This document shows positions 55,716-64,000 of a DNA stretch of 64,000 nucleotides, piece by piece. Made by a program: the position numbers and the translations under genes. Numbering within the stretch: position 1 is the stretch's first letter; the number at the start of each line of letters is the position of its first letter. Below the pieces are notes generated by a model that searched no databases, had not been told where the DNA came from, and saw only the letters and a program-made list of their open reading frames with translations. This DNA is from Scenedesmus sp. ARA3 (Eukaryota > Chlorophyta > Chlorophyceae > Sphaeropleales > Scenedesmaceae), in NCBI GenBank assembly GCA_004335835.1, contig RWJK01001175.1:24976-88975 (forward strand), in the 5' to 3' direction.

Positions 55716-57642
55716 GCATGTTATGTTATGTTAGCAGAGAGTGTGATGGTATGATATGGTGTGGTGTCATTCTACACTACACAAGGGCTGGAAGCGGGGC
55801 TTTCAGCTGTATCAGCGGTCTGTAGTTGCTGGGGGTCCTCCGACTACTGGTTGTTGGCCGCAACAAGGCTGCTGCTGATGCTCTGGGAGTATGAGTGATT
55901 ATCACTGCAAGCGAGTGCATGGTGCAGCTGCTGCGATAGGCCGTGCCACAGTGCATTGCCTGTCATCTGGAGTGGAGCCGCATGTGGCCCTGTCAGAGTT
56001 GGAAGAAGAGCCAGGCTGTTGTGTTGAGGGATGCAGCGCTGTCAAACGGCACATTTGTTCGTTGTGAGTTGCGGTGCTGCATGCGAGGAGCGAGGGCAGT
56101 GACAGCAGTTGGCGTGGTTGTGGCAGGGTCATGCAGTGTGCATGCCATGTGCATGCCGCACTTGCAGCCGTCGATGTTGATGAGAGGCTGCACCTAGTGA
56201 GGTATGAGTGTGTGAGTGCATGCGCGTGTGCTGCAAGCACCAGGCACTGTGTTTACTCCAGCCACTTCGGCTGCATAGGGCAGCATAGCTCCAGTCCAGC
56301 AGCATTGGCAGCACAGCAAACTGTGAACCAATGCCGCCTTGCAACAGTATTCATACGCGTGACGCGTGCATATTCTGAGGAGCAGGGAAGTGTGGTGAGT
56401 GTCACCGCAGATTCTGTGGCATTGATGTCAAAGCGGACTGTTCTGCTGCTGCTGATACGGCTGCGCAGTAGCCTTTTGTGTTACTGCCGGCCAGGCAGTG
56501 TGGCTTGCAGGGGGGCAGTAAGGTATATGGCATGTGCGCTAGTGTTGATTCGTGTCACACTTGTTGGGTGTGTTCGGCAACCGCTGACCAAAACAAGAAA
56601 TGTGTCTGTTTGGGATATGCTTTGACTCATTGAACCTAACCAGCGAGAGGAGGGCAGAGGCACAGCTCTGATTGTTACCAGCAGAGCAGCACATTTCTAC
56701 TTGTCTTTTGGTGTTAGCAGCACAGTGAAGCTCTGAATGCATGGCGCATCTGCTGACATGCCACACTATGTTGTCGCCATCAGCATTCACACAATGGCGC
56801 GCTGCCATTGTTTGTGCTGTTTGGTACACACAAATGCAGATAGCTACATACCATGTGCGTGAGAGATGAGTGGATGTCAAGTGCTGCACAGCGCAACAGC
56901 TTACACCTCGGCTGCATGCGTCAGCGCTGCCCGATGTTATTGGCACTTCTGATTATTTGAATGAATGCCCAGCAATGGGTACGCTGCAGAGCCTGTTGGC
57001 AAGGCAGCTATATCGCATCCTGAGGCAGCGGCTCATTTCTGCCCAGCATATCTGCGGGACTAGCGTATGTTATGTGTAGCCACTGCAGGCCATTTGTTGG
57101 CATGTCCTGTGCAGGCAGCAAGGCATGTCAGCCGCTACCAGAGGGGTTCGTTGTTTTTGCGCCTAAGGGCTGCTGTACATAGACGATGAGTGGTGTGAGG
57201 GCGTTGATGGGCTTCTTCTCGTAACTGATGACTATCTGTGCGCTTCAAAACACTATCCGGTGGGTGTTGACCAGCTGTCTGCTCGTTCAATGGACGTTGA
57301 CCATGCATTGTGTCACCTGCTGACCTGCCAGGCTGTGCCCGGGCCGGAAAACCGGGTTTTTAGCTTGAGCTTTGTCAAGCAACGCGAGAAAACCATCTAA
57401 ACCAGAGGTAGCGATAATTTATGAGGGGTGACGAGGCCGAGACGGGCAACACGTATATACTGCCGATGACCGCGAATTGCATGACAGCTTTCCCCACAGC
57501 GGCTGACCTCACCGGCAACTCATGCAGTGCTGTGATTGCTGCGGGTTATCACATACTACTTCACGGAGCACCCATAAAGCCTGCTACACGCGCAAACGCC
57601 TCACCGCTAGCTGCACCAACAAGGTTACTGCAGCCACCCAAA
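55716..57642. other. Intergenic; 3' flank of the membrane protein gene and promoter side of the SMR gene
   Basis: No confident gene. The first 1.3 kb is TG-rich on the plus strand like other downstream flanks, though I see no TGTAA. A TATA-like GTATATAC lies near 57452-57459. The open frame of the next gene extends back to an ATG at 57421, but the TATA-like motif downstream of that ATG favours the start at 57643. Confidence 0.35.
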
Positions 57643-58823
57643 ATGCAGCCTGGTGCCAGCCAGCACTTGCAGGAACTGTTCCCTTTGCACAGCAAACAGC
57701 AGATTGATGCGGCTTTAGCAAAATCTTCAGGCTCTTTGGAGGAGGCTGCGGAGGTGCTGCTGCAGCAGCAACCAGCTGCTCCTGCTGCTGCTGCTGCTGC
57801 TGCTCCTGGTCGCAGCAGCTACTGTAGCCCAAAGGTGCGGCTGGTGTCCGCATGTAAGGACTTTCATTCAACGTGAACAGAAAGCACATACGCCTATTAC
57901 GTATTTCAGCACTTGCACCCTAACTGAGCGGACTCGTCAGACACTAGCAGCCTGAGGAGCACCCCTGCTGCCTCACAATGCCTGCAGGCTCGCTCTGCTG
58001 TCACACCCCCACCAGCAGGACAGACCTGGGCTGCCCTACGCAACCATGCAAACGGACAGCAGCAGCTGCACAGCAGCAACCGCAGTGCACCATGCAGCCC
58101 AGCCCAAGCACATCACAGGTCGCCGCCAGCCCCTGTGTTTGTGAGGCAGCGCGGGCAAGCCCCGCCAGCGCCCAAAATGACAGCAGATGCATTCCCGTCC
58201 CTAGCTGGCAGCAGCAGCAGTGCAGTGCCACCAGCAGACGGAAGGAATAGTTCAAGCCAGCTGCAGCGGCAGCAGCAACAGCAGCAGCATGCGTTGCCTC
58301 CAAAAGCGGGAGGCGTTAGACGCAGCAGCTCTGCTCCCTCCTTTGCTGAGGCTGCAAAACAACAACAGCAGCAGCGTCACCAACTGCAGCAAGAGCACCA
58401 GCTGCAACACTTGCAGCATCAGCAGCGACAACAGCAGCAACAACAGCAGCAACAACGGGCTCAGACACAGCAGGACATACAGCAGCTCATGCAGCAGCTG
58501 GCACACTTGCATCCATGGTGTGAGCCTGAACTGCTTCAAGAAGTACTGTCCAGCGTAGACAACAATGCAGCGGCAGCGGCAGCAGCTCTGTCAGACCTAA
58601 CGCCAGCAGGGGTCGACTGCAACCTTGTGAGCAGTGTGCACAGCAGCAGCAAGGACAGTAGCGCAGCTCCTCGTATGAGTGCAGGCGATTGCAGCAGTAG
58701 TGTGTTAGCTACAGTAGGTGATGTAGAAAGTAGAACTCAAGCAGGATACAGCAGGCAGCTGCCACCACAGCTGCAGCAGCAGCAGCAGCAACAGCAGCAA
58801 CAGCAGCAGCAGCAGCAGCAGCA

Positions 58824-58860
<37 letters not shown>

Positions 58861-59638
58861 CTAGGCTCAAGCGACATCTACCATAGTGTGAGGCGTGACG
58901 CGCTGCGCTTGACGCGCCAGTGGCAGAAAGTGCTGCGCAGGTGAGAGCAGCTTTCCTGGGTTGAGACACAACATGCGTCCTGAATGGACGTGAACAAATG
59001 TTCTGTATGGTGTTGCATTGTAGGCTCTACTAGTGCCATGATTTCTACAGCTGCTGCTTTGTAGGGACTGCCGCTTTGTAGGGACTGCCTAACTTATTGT
59101 CCTCAGCTGTTGCTCGCCTATTTCCAGTGACTGACACATGTACTAAATTTGCTGTGGGCCGTGCTGCTGCTGCCAGGGCGTCCGCTGCAGCATCTGCGGG
59201 TGACCGCAGCGCTGCACAGCAGCTGCACTTTGAGGCAGCAACCCTGAAAGAGGCTGCAGACGCAGCGCATGCAGCAGCAGCGCTGAAGATTGAGGTGCTG
59301 CACAACATGGACAGTGCTGCTGGCCTGGTGAGCGTGTGCATAGCTTTGGTGATATTTCTGGCAGGCGTGGGTTGTACAGGGAGGGTTTTCATTTTAACAC
59401 ATGAAAGCAGGCCAGGTTGTGTGCCAGGAGGGATTGTTGCATGCAATAGACAAATGCATCATGCCTGCACGGGTGTGGCCTTGCCAGTGGCAGTTAGAAC
59501 TGCATTGCCAGACGGCAGAACAGCTTCGCTGCTTGCCTGCTGTGATCTTGAGGTTGTGTGTTTGGCCATATGCAGCCAGAGGAGGCTGGCTGCATGTAAG
59601 TCTTGTTGTCCCTGACAACTGGGGCCGCAGCTGACGTG

Positions 59639-59674
<36 letters not shown>

Positions 59675-60237
59675 ACCTGATGCCGTGGGACCTCAGTGGG
59701 AGCTGGATTTGCATGGGCTGCATGTGCAAGCAGGTGGAATGGGCATTGCTGACATGTGCTGAAAGGACTTGCACTTCTGCTCCACCTGCTGCTCTTCATC
59801 CACAGTGGGAGCTAGACCTGCATGGGCTGCATGTGCAGGAAGCCCTGCAGGCCCTACAGCAGCGGCTGCAGCTGCTGCAAGACATTGTGCAGGACATAAC
59901 AGCACACCCCCATGCAGCAGCAGCAGCAGCAGCGCCAGCAGGACCTGCGGATGACGAGATGCATCAAGGCAGCATACCAATTGGCAGCAGCAGCGGCAGC
60001 AGGAAGCAGGTGCTGACGCAGCTGCTGCTGTCTGATGACCAGCCGCTGCACGTACGGCAGGCTGCGCTGAGTCAGCAGCTGAGGGTCATTGTGGGAAAGG
60101 GCAACAACAGCAGCGGCGGCGAGGCAAGTTTGCCTAGGGCTGTCGAGCAGTGGCTGGCAGATGCGCAGTACAAGTATGTTTTGCGGCCTGGGGCGATTGA
60201 TGTGAAGCTGAAACGCTTTGCTGCACTGCAGGCTTGA
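57643..60237 (+). CDS. CUE-DUF1771-SMR domain protein, poly-Gln-rich
   Basis: Four exons: 57643-57834, 57988-58940, 59177-59327, 59806-60237, giving 575 residues (649 if ATG 57421 is used). An N-terminal CUE-like helical segment LQELFPLHSKQQIDAAL is followed by a DAFPSLAG motif. A second CUE-like segment (LAHLHPWCEPELLQEVL) and a poly-Gln block (58770-58860) follow. DUF1771 spans exons 2-3 (DIYHSVRRDALRL to ALKIEVLHN), and the C-terminal SMR domain has LDLHGLHVQEAL and VIVGKGNNSSGG. This architecture matches N4BP2-like and plant CID5/CID7-type proteins: CUE binds ubiquitin and SMR is a nucleic-acid-binding or endonuclease fold linked to mRNA quality control. The usual histidine in the SMR G-x-G-x-H position is Asn. 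I see no clear PAM2 motif. Intron 3 contains an echo of exon 4. Confidence 0.92.
59641..59674 (+). repeat. CTG triplet array in SMR-gene intron 3
   Basis: About eleven uninterrupted CTG triplets lie just upstream of the echo acceptor at 59694-59696. Confidence 0.9.
59690..59742 (+). repeat. Intronic echo of the 5' edge of SMR-gene exon 4
   Basis: A CCTCAG acceptor and eleven codons at 59697-59729 copy the first eleven codons of exon 4 (59806-59838), WELDLHGLHVQ. The four nucleotide differences I can see are all synonymous. After that the copy diverges. The copied peptide is the diagnostic LDLHGLHV motif of the SMR domain. Confidence 0.92.
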
Positions 60238-60949
60238 TGTGGTGAGGCTGTATTGCACGTGTCGCTGGCACTGGATCGGGCAAGGGTTTAGAGCTGTACA
60301 TACATGTGGACCGTGCATGCTGTGAGTGCACATCATATGATGTGCCTCACATTTCCGGCATAACTATTAGTAGCGTGTGTTGGTTGCTGCCTATAAAGTT
60401 GGTGTGCGTGTTCTTGTATGCTGGTCTGCCAGCACAGATAAGCAACCAGCATGACGGTGCCTTGCACACCGATGTGCCAAGCTTGGCTTGGTGTTGTGGC
60501 AGTGGTGGTGGTCACTGTCGTCGAGGTTGTTACTGGTGCTAATTACATGGTGACACGATGTGCTTATGTCGCATGTACAACAGATCATAGTCAACAGTAA
60601 AATTATATTTCGACACCCATAAACCCGTGAGGCTGTGAATGCCGCTTAGCATTGGGCGGGGCGGTTGAGTCACCGGGGATGCTGCAGACGCGTTTTGAGG
60701 TCTTGGAGGGCAGAACAAACCTCAACAAAGCAAACGAAGACCACATAATTGTATTCAACGGTACGGGTTCTGTGTATAGGACGTGGTGTGACACATCAAA
60801 TCATCTCTGTGGTCTGGCCGGGAGCTGGAGCTGCAGACAGAAATACCCTGCTCTTCAATCGCCGCGATGCCTGCCTGTCAGCGATCTTGGTTCGCACTCA
60901 AACTTTGAACTGTCAGTGTTCAGACGCAATGTTTGAACGTGTTCCCAAG
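60238..60949. other. Intergenic between the SMR gene and the secreted-protein gene
   Basis: No gene seen in 0.7 kb. A TATAAAG motif occurs near 60391-60397. No plus-strand TGTAA is visible for the SMR gene. Confidence 0.35.
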
Positions 60950-62167
60950 ATGCGCAACACAGCAACGTTGATCATCCTGACGTTGGCTGTGCTCTGTACA
61001 GCCAGCCTCGCCTGCAACAGCGTACAGCTGAAAGATGATTTGTGTGGCAATGGCTCAGTCGTGACAGGCATGGCGTTCAGCGAGCAGTGGGGTCTGTCGT
61101 CTGGCTTGCTGGTGGTTCCCCCAGGCAAGCAGCACGTTCCTGCGGGGCAGTTGGGAGCGCAGCTCAGCATGCACGATTGCAATATTCGTCGCTAACTACA
61201 ATATCATGGAGGTTTCACCTCCTAGCAATGTGGTGCACACCGCCAGTGCATGCAGATCGTTGCTTGCAGCCAGCTGTTGACAGTGATGCAGGCCGCATCA
61301 TGCGCCCCGCTGCAACCAAGCACGCATCCATCAAACAAATGCAACCTACGCATTCTGCCTAAACAGACACCTCACAGCCCGCGCAGCTGACACCTTCATG
61401 AGCTGCACACATGCACACACGTGTGCATCATGCACATGCAGTGCATGCATGCATATGCGCTGACATTGTGTTATGCTGCTTGCATGCAGGTGGCAAGCTG
61501 CCGGTGCTGCAGATAGCTCTTGGTGTGCAGTCCAGCTTCGGGGCCCAAGTGGAGTTCCTATACGGTACTACATGCTTGGGGCACAACTTCACAGAGGTAG
61601 GTGCTGCAGCAGCGACAGTTTGATCTCACAACGTCATCACTTCAGCAGCATAGCTTGCAACTGGTGCACACAGCACTGCCATTTTCGAGGTGCCACGCAC
61701 TACTGGCCATGCCTGCTCTGTTCGACTTTGCATGCGCTTGTGTTTCTGTGCAGACTCAAGCTGTAAGGAGGCAGCGCTTCCTCATGCCATCCGTGGTGCA
61801 GCGGCAGTCTCCACACACACATGCAATACTGTGCTTCTGTTGCACAGCATAGAAGGAAGGATTATGGTTGCGTGGTGACGCAACGATGTGCATGCGCTGT
61901 GTGTATCTCGTGGCCTGCAGGTGATTCAAGTTGAGAAGTCGCCTCCCATTGGCATGCCAAGCGGCAACTACTTTGTCTGCAACCAAGGCATGAACGACGC
62001 GGTGAGTGCTGCATTGCGTTATAACGTTATGACAATGCTTACAATGCATCTGGACTGCTTACCGTACATATTCGCAGCTGCAAGGCACCACACAAACGGT
62101 TCATGCTGCACTTGGCTTCCATGTTGATCTGCAGCCAGCCCATGCAATTAGACGACTCTCTCTTGAA

Positions 62168-62212
<45 letters not shown>

Positions 62213-63943
62213 TGCAGGGGTTGGTTGTTGGCTTCCACAACCATGGCCAGCCCAAAGGATCACCCAGTAAGGATCATTGGCCAGTTGAAGCTGCAATATA
62301 AAATGAGGTTGAGCCTAAGTCCAGCCTGCGTTGCAAGATATCTTGGCTGCTGTGTATCAGCGGAGTTCAGCTGCACTACCTGGCAGGCTGCTGACTGTAC
62401 TGCTTAGCAGGCCTTGTATTTCATGCTGTTGTGATGTGTATCACTGTCTGCTGACAGTACAGTAATGCTGCATGTGCTGCCATGCAGACCCACCCGCGTA
62501 CGATCCAAAGTCACCAAAGAAGCAAGCCATCAACTACTTTGACATGGCAGCGGTGACGCTGGCAAGGTGGGTGGAGGTTTTGCAAGTCCCAAGTTACAAG
62601 TCCTGCGCATCAGAAGCAGGCAAGCCTGCTTGAGCCTAGCTCTTCCGTGCGTAGCTTAGAGGAGGACAGAGGTTTTGCAACAACGGGTGTCACGTAGTAC
62701 AGTGGGCTGCAGCTTTATGATGCACCTCATGAGCCTGTAATGGCGGTGGTGGTTGTGTTGAAGCGCTGCACCTTTGCATTCTGCAGGTTTCGCACGTGTG
62801 CAGAAGTCAAGAAAGCCTACAATGAGGACATTCAGGTGAGCGGCAGCAGCAGCCAGTAGTAGTAGTAAAGGGCAACAGCACCATGTCCACCCCGTGCATG
62901 TCCACGTGCATGTGTATGAGGTTGCCTGCCAGTGGGAGCCTTGGATGAGCTGCTGAAAGTGCAACGCAACAGATGCTTACTCGTGGCAGCTTTGTCGCGC
63001 AGCCTGCATACAATGCCGCATGCACTGTACAGTTTGTGCGCTATCACTACAGCAGTCTGGCCCGTTCGCATGCGCCAGCGCCGCAAAACCATGCACAACA
63101 ATGGAAGCTGCTGCACCTCGCTCTTCTCCTTCCTTCCATGTGCAATGTTTTTTTTGGTTTGATCAATGTGCATTACCTGACATGGCGTCTGCTGTGGTGT
63201 GTTGAAAATGCAGCTGGTGTACGGCACAGACATCAATCCCTTCAGGCCAGGCCAGTGGCTTGCAGTATACGATGCCAGTGGTGCAGCATGCGTGGTGCAG
63301 ATCAAGCTTGGCAAGGTTGAGGTGCTTGACAACAAGCTTGGCGTGCTGGCCAACATGTACTTCCCCACCGATGATGATTACCTAGTGGAGCAGACACAGG
63401 TGAGCGAGGGCTGCCCCCGTAGGTACTGCGCATGGACAACAATTGATGTTGCAAGCTTGCAAGCTTGGTGTGCTGGCTGGTATGTGCTTCCCCACGGACG
63501 ATGATTACTCAGTAATCCTGTTAATAACAGGAGTAGTTAGTAGTGCTTGGGGCGATGATTACTACTAGTAGTGCTTTGTGGAGCAGACACAGGTGAGCGA
63601 GCGCTGCCAGCGTAGGTGCTGCGCACGGACAACAAGCTGATCATGAGTCTGCTAGCCAACATGCACTTGCCTACGGCCGAAGACTACCTTTCTGGAACAG
63701 ACGCAGGTGGGTTGGGGCGTTCGGCGTTATCCCTACTACCGAAAATTTCTGCTATGACTTGGTTCATTGATGATGGTGGTGGTGGTGATGAGATGCAGAT
63801 GAGCCGGTGCTGCCAGCGCAAGTACTTCGCATGCAGAGCAGGCCCAAGATGCGGCTGCCCACCAGGCAACTGCTGTGTCTCAACACCATGTAGCCGCCGG
63901 CAGGCACACACTTGACTTGTTTTGGTTCTCCACATTTCAATCC

Positions 63944-64000
<57 letters not shown>
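60950..64000 (+). CDS. Unknown secreted/ER-targeted protein, partial (3' end beyond window)
   Basis: Exons supported by phase and frame: 60950-61187 (unusual donor GTCGCT), 61490-61596, 61921-62001, 62218-62266, 62488-62566, 62787-62835, 63214-63399. More follow to the right. The protein starts MRNTATLIILTLAVLCTASLA, a clear signal peptide (an in-frame ATG 21 nt upstream at 60929 is possible). Mature segments include GKLPVLQIALGVQSSFGAQVEF, here abbreviated by its first residues GKLPVLQIALG; then VEKSPPIGMPSGNYFVC, AYDPKSPKKQAINYFDMA, VKKAYNEDIQ and LVYGTDINPFRPGQWLAV. Cysteines and short beta-like segments suggest an extracellular or luminal protein. I recognise no family. After exon 7, exon-like duplicates separated by 23-nt GT..AG spacers begin; a unit at 63616-63706 may be a further exon. 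The exon 1-2 junction is the least certain. Confidence 0.65.
62169..62211 (+). repeat. CTG triplet array upstream of an acceptor in the secreted-protein gene
   Basis: About fourteen CTG triplets end six nt before the CAG of the acceptor at 62215-62217. Confidence 0.9.
63300..63830 (+). repeat. Tandem array of exon-like units with 23-nt GT..AG spacers
   Basis: The end of exon 7 (from about 63324, LDNKLGVLANMYFPTDDDYLVEQTQ by position) recurs at about 63424-63512 in degraded form and at 63616-63706 in an open form beginning VLRTDNKLIMSLLANMHLP. The spacers 63400-63422 and 63593-63615 are near-identical, start GTGAGCGAG and end CGTAG. A third, decayed spacer is visible around 63799-63820. The period is about 190-210 nt. 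Confidence 0.85.
63947..64000 (+). repeat. CTG microsatellite running off the window end
   Basis: At least seventeen uninterrupted CTG triplets occupy the final bases, so its true length is unknown. Confidence 0.95.

Noticed and set aside
57421..57642. Upstream ATG extension of the SMR-domain protein
   Set aside because: Possible but less likely: a TATA-like motif lies downstream of this ATG and the extra residues show no domain; ATG 57643 directly precedes the CUE-like segment.
62078..62140. Extra exon in the secreted-protein gene starting LQGTTQTVHAALGFHV
   Set aside because: Has an acceptor but no good donor in phase; resembles the following real exon (GFH...QP), so more likely another echo or chance.

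Overview
The window looks like nuclear DNA of a chlorophycean-type green alga (species not determinable from sequence alone). The evidence is: spliceosomal GT-AG introns in nearly every gene, with CTGCAG-type acceptors; plant-type gene families (kinesin-12, AP2-repeat and bZIP transcription factors, a chloroplast-type ABC ATPase, a CUE-DUF1771-SMR protein); N-terminal organelle-targeting-like leaders; TGTAA motifs downstream of some stop codons; and very heavy use of CAG/CTG/GCA triplets, which gives poly-Gln, poly-Ala and poly-Ser tracts. There are no bacterial operons, CRISPR arrays or phage genes.

Layout. 1-11.0 kb (minus): a giant Ala/Gln/Ser/Pro-rich protein whose main exon is open without a stop for 10.4 kb and runs off the left edge. 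11.86-15.73 kb (plus, divergent): a seven-exon DEAD-box RNA helicase. 17.2-26.1 kb (minus, convergent with the helicase): a 21-exon kinesin-12 motor with a long coiled coil. 26.1-29.2 kb: CA-rich on the plus strand, probably the long 3' flank of the next gene. 29.2-38.0 kb (minus): a nine-exon transcription factor with three AP2 repeats and huge poly-Gln flanks. 38.0-40.9 kb: mostly non-coding, part of it compositionally distinct. 40.9-41.75 kb (minus): a small unknown protein with a mitochondrial-like leader. 42.1-43.5 kb (minus): LSm7. 44.1-46.6 kb (plus, divergent from LSm7): a chloroplast-type ABC ATPase. 47.7-49.8 kb (plus): a single-exon bZIP-like factor. 49.8-53.0 kb: TG-rich, no gene seen. 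53.0-55.7 kb (plus): a chloroplast membrane protein with an internal duplication. 57.6-60.2 kb (plus): a CUE-DUF1771-SMR protein. 60.95 kb to the right end (plus): a secreted or membrane-targeted unknown protein, truncated by the window edge.

The genes are unrelated housekeeping, regulatory and cytoskeletal genes, as is normal for a nuclear chromosome. I assembled exon models by hand; for every multi-exon gene except the two cut by the window edges the exon lengths sum to whole codons.

The most unusual theme is that many introns contain partial copies ('echoes') of the edge of a neighbouring exon together with its splice site. They are strongest in the AP2 gene (five of eight introns) and recur in the ABC, SMR and terminal secreted-protein genes; a related intron duplication carrying splice-like motifs occurs in the chloroplast membrane protein gene. 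In the AP2 gene one echo sits in a roughly 250-bp foldback. This suggests ongoing tandem duplication at splice junctions, which could lengthen introns, seed new exons, or create a small-RNA hairpin homologous to its own host gene.
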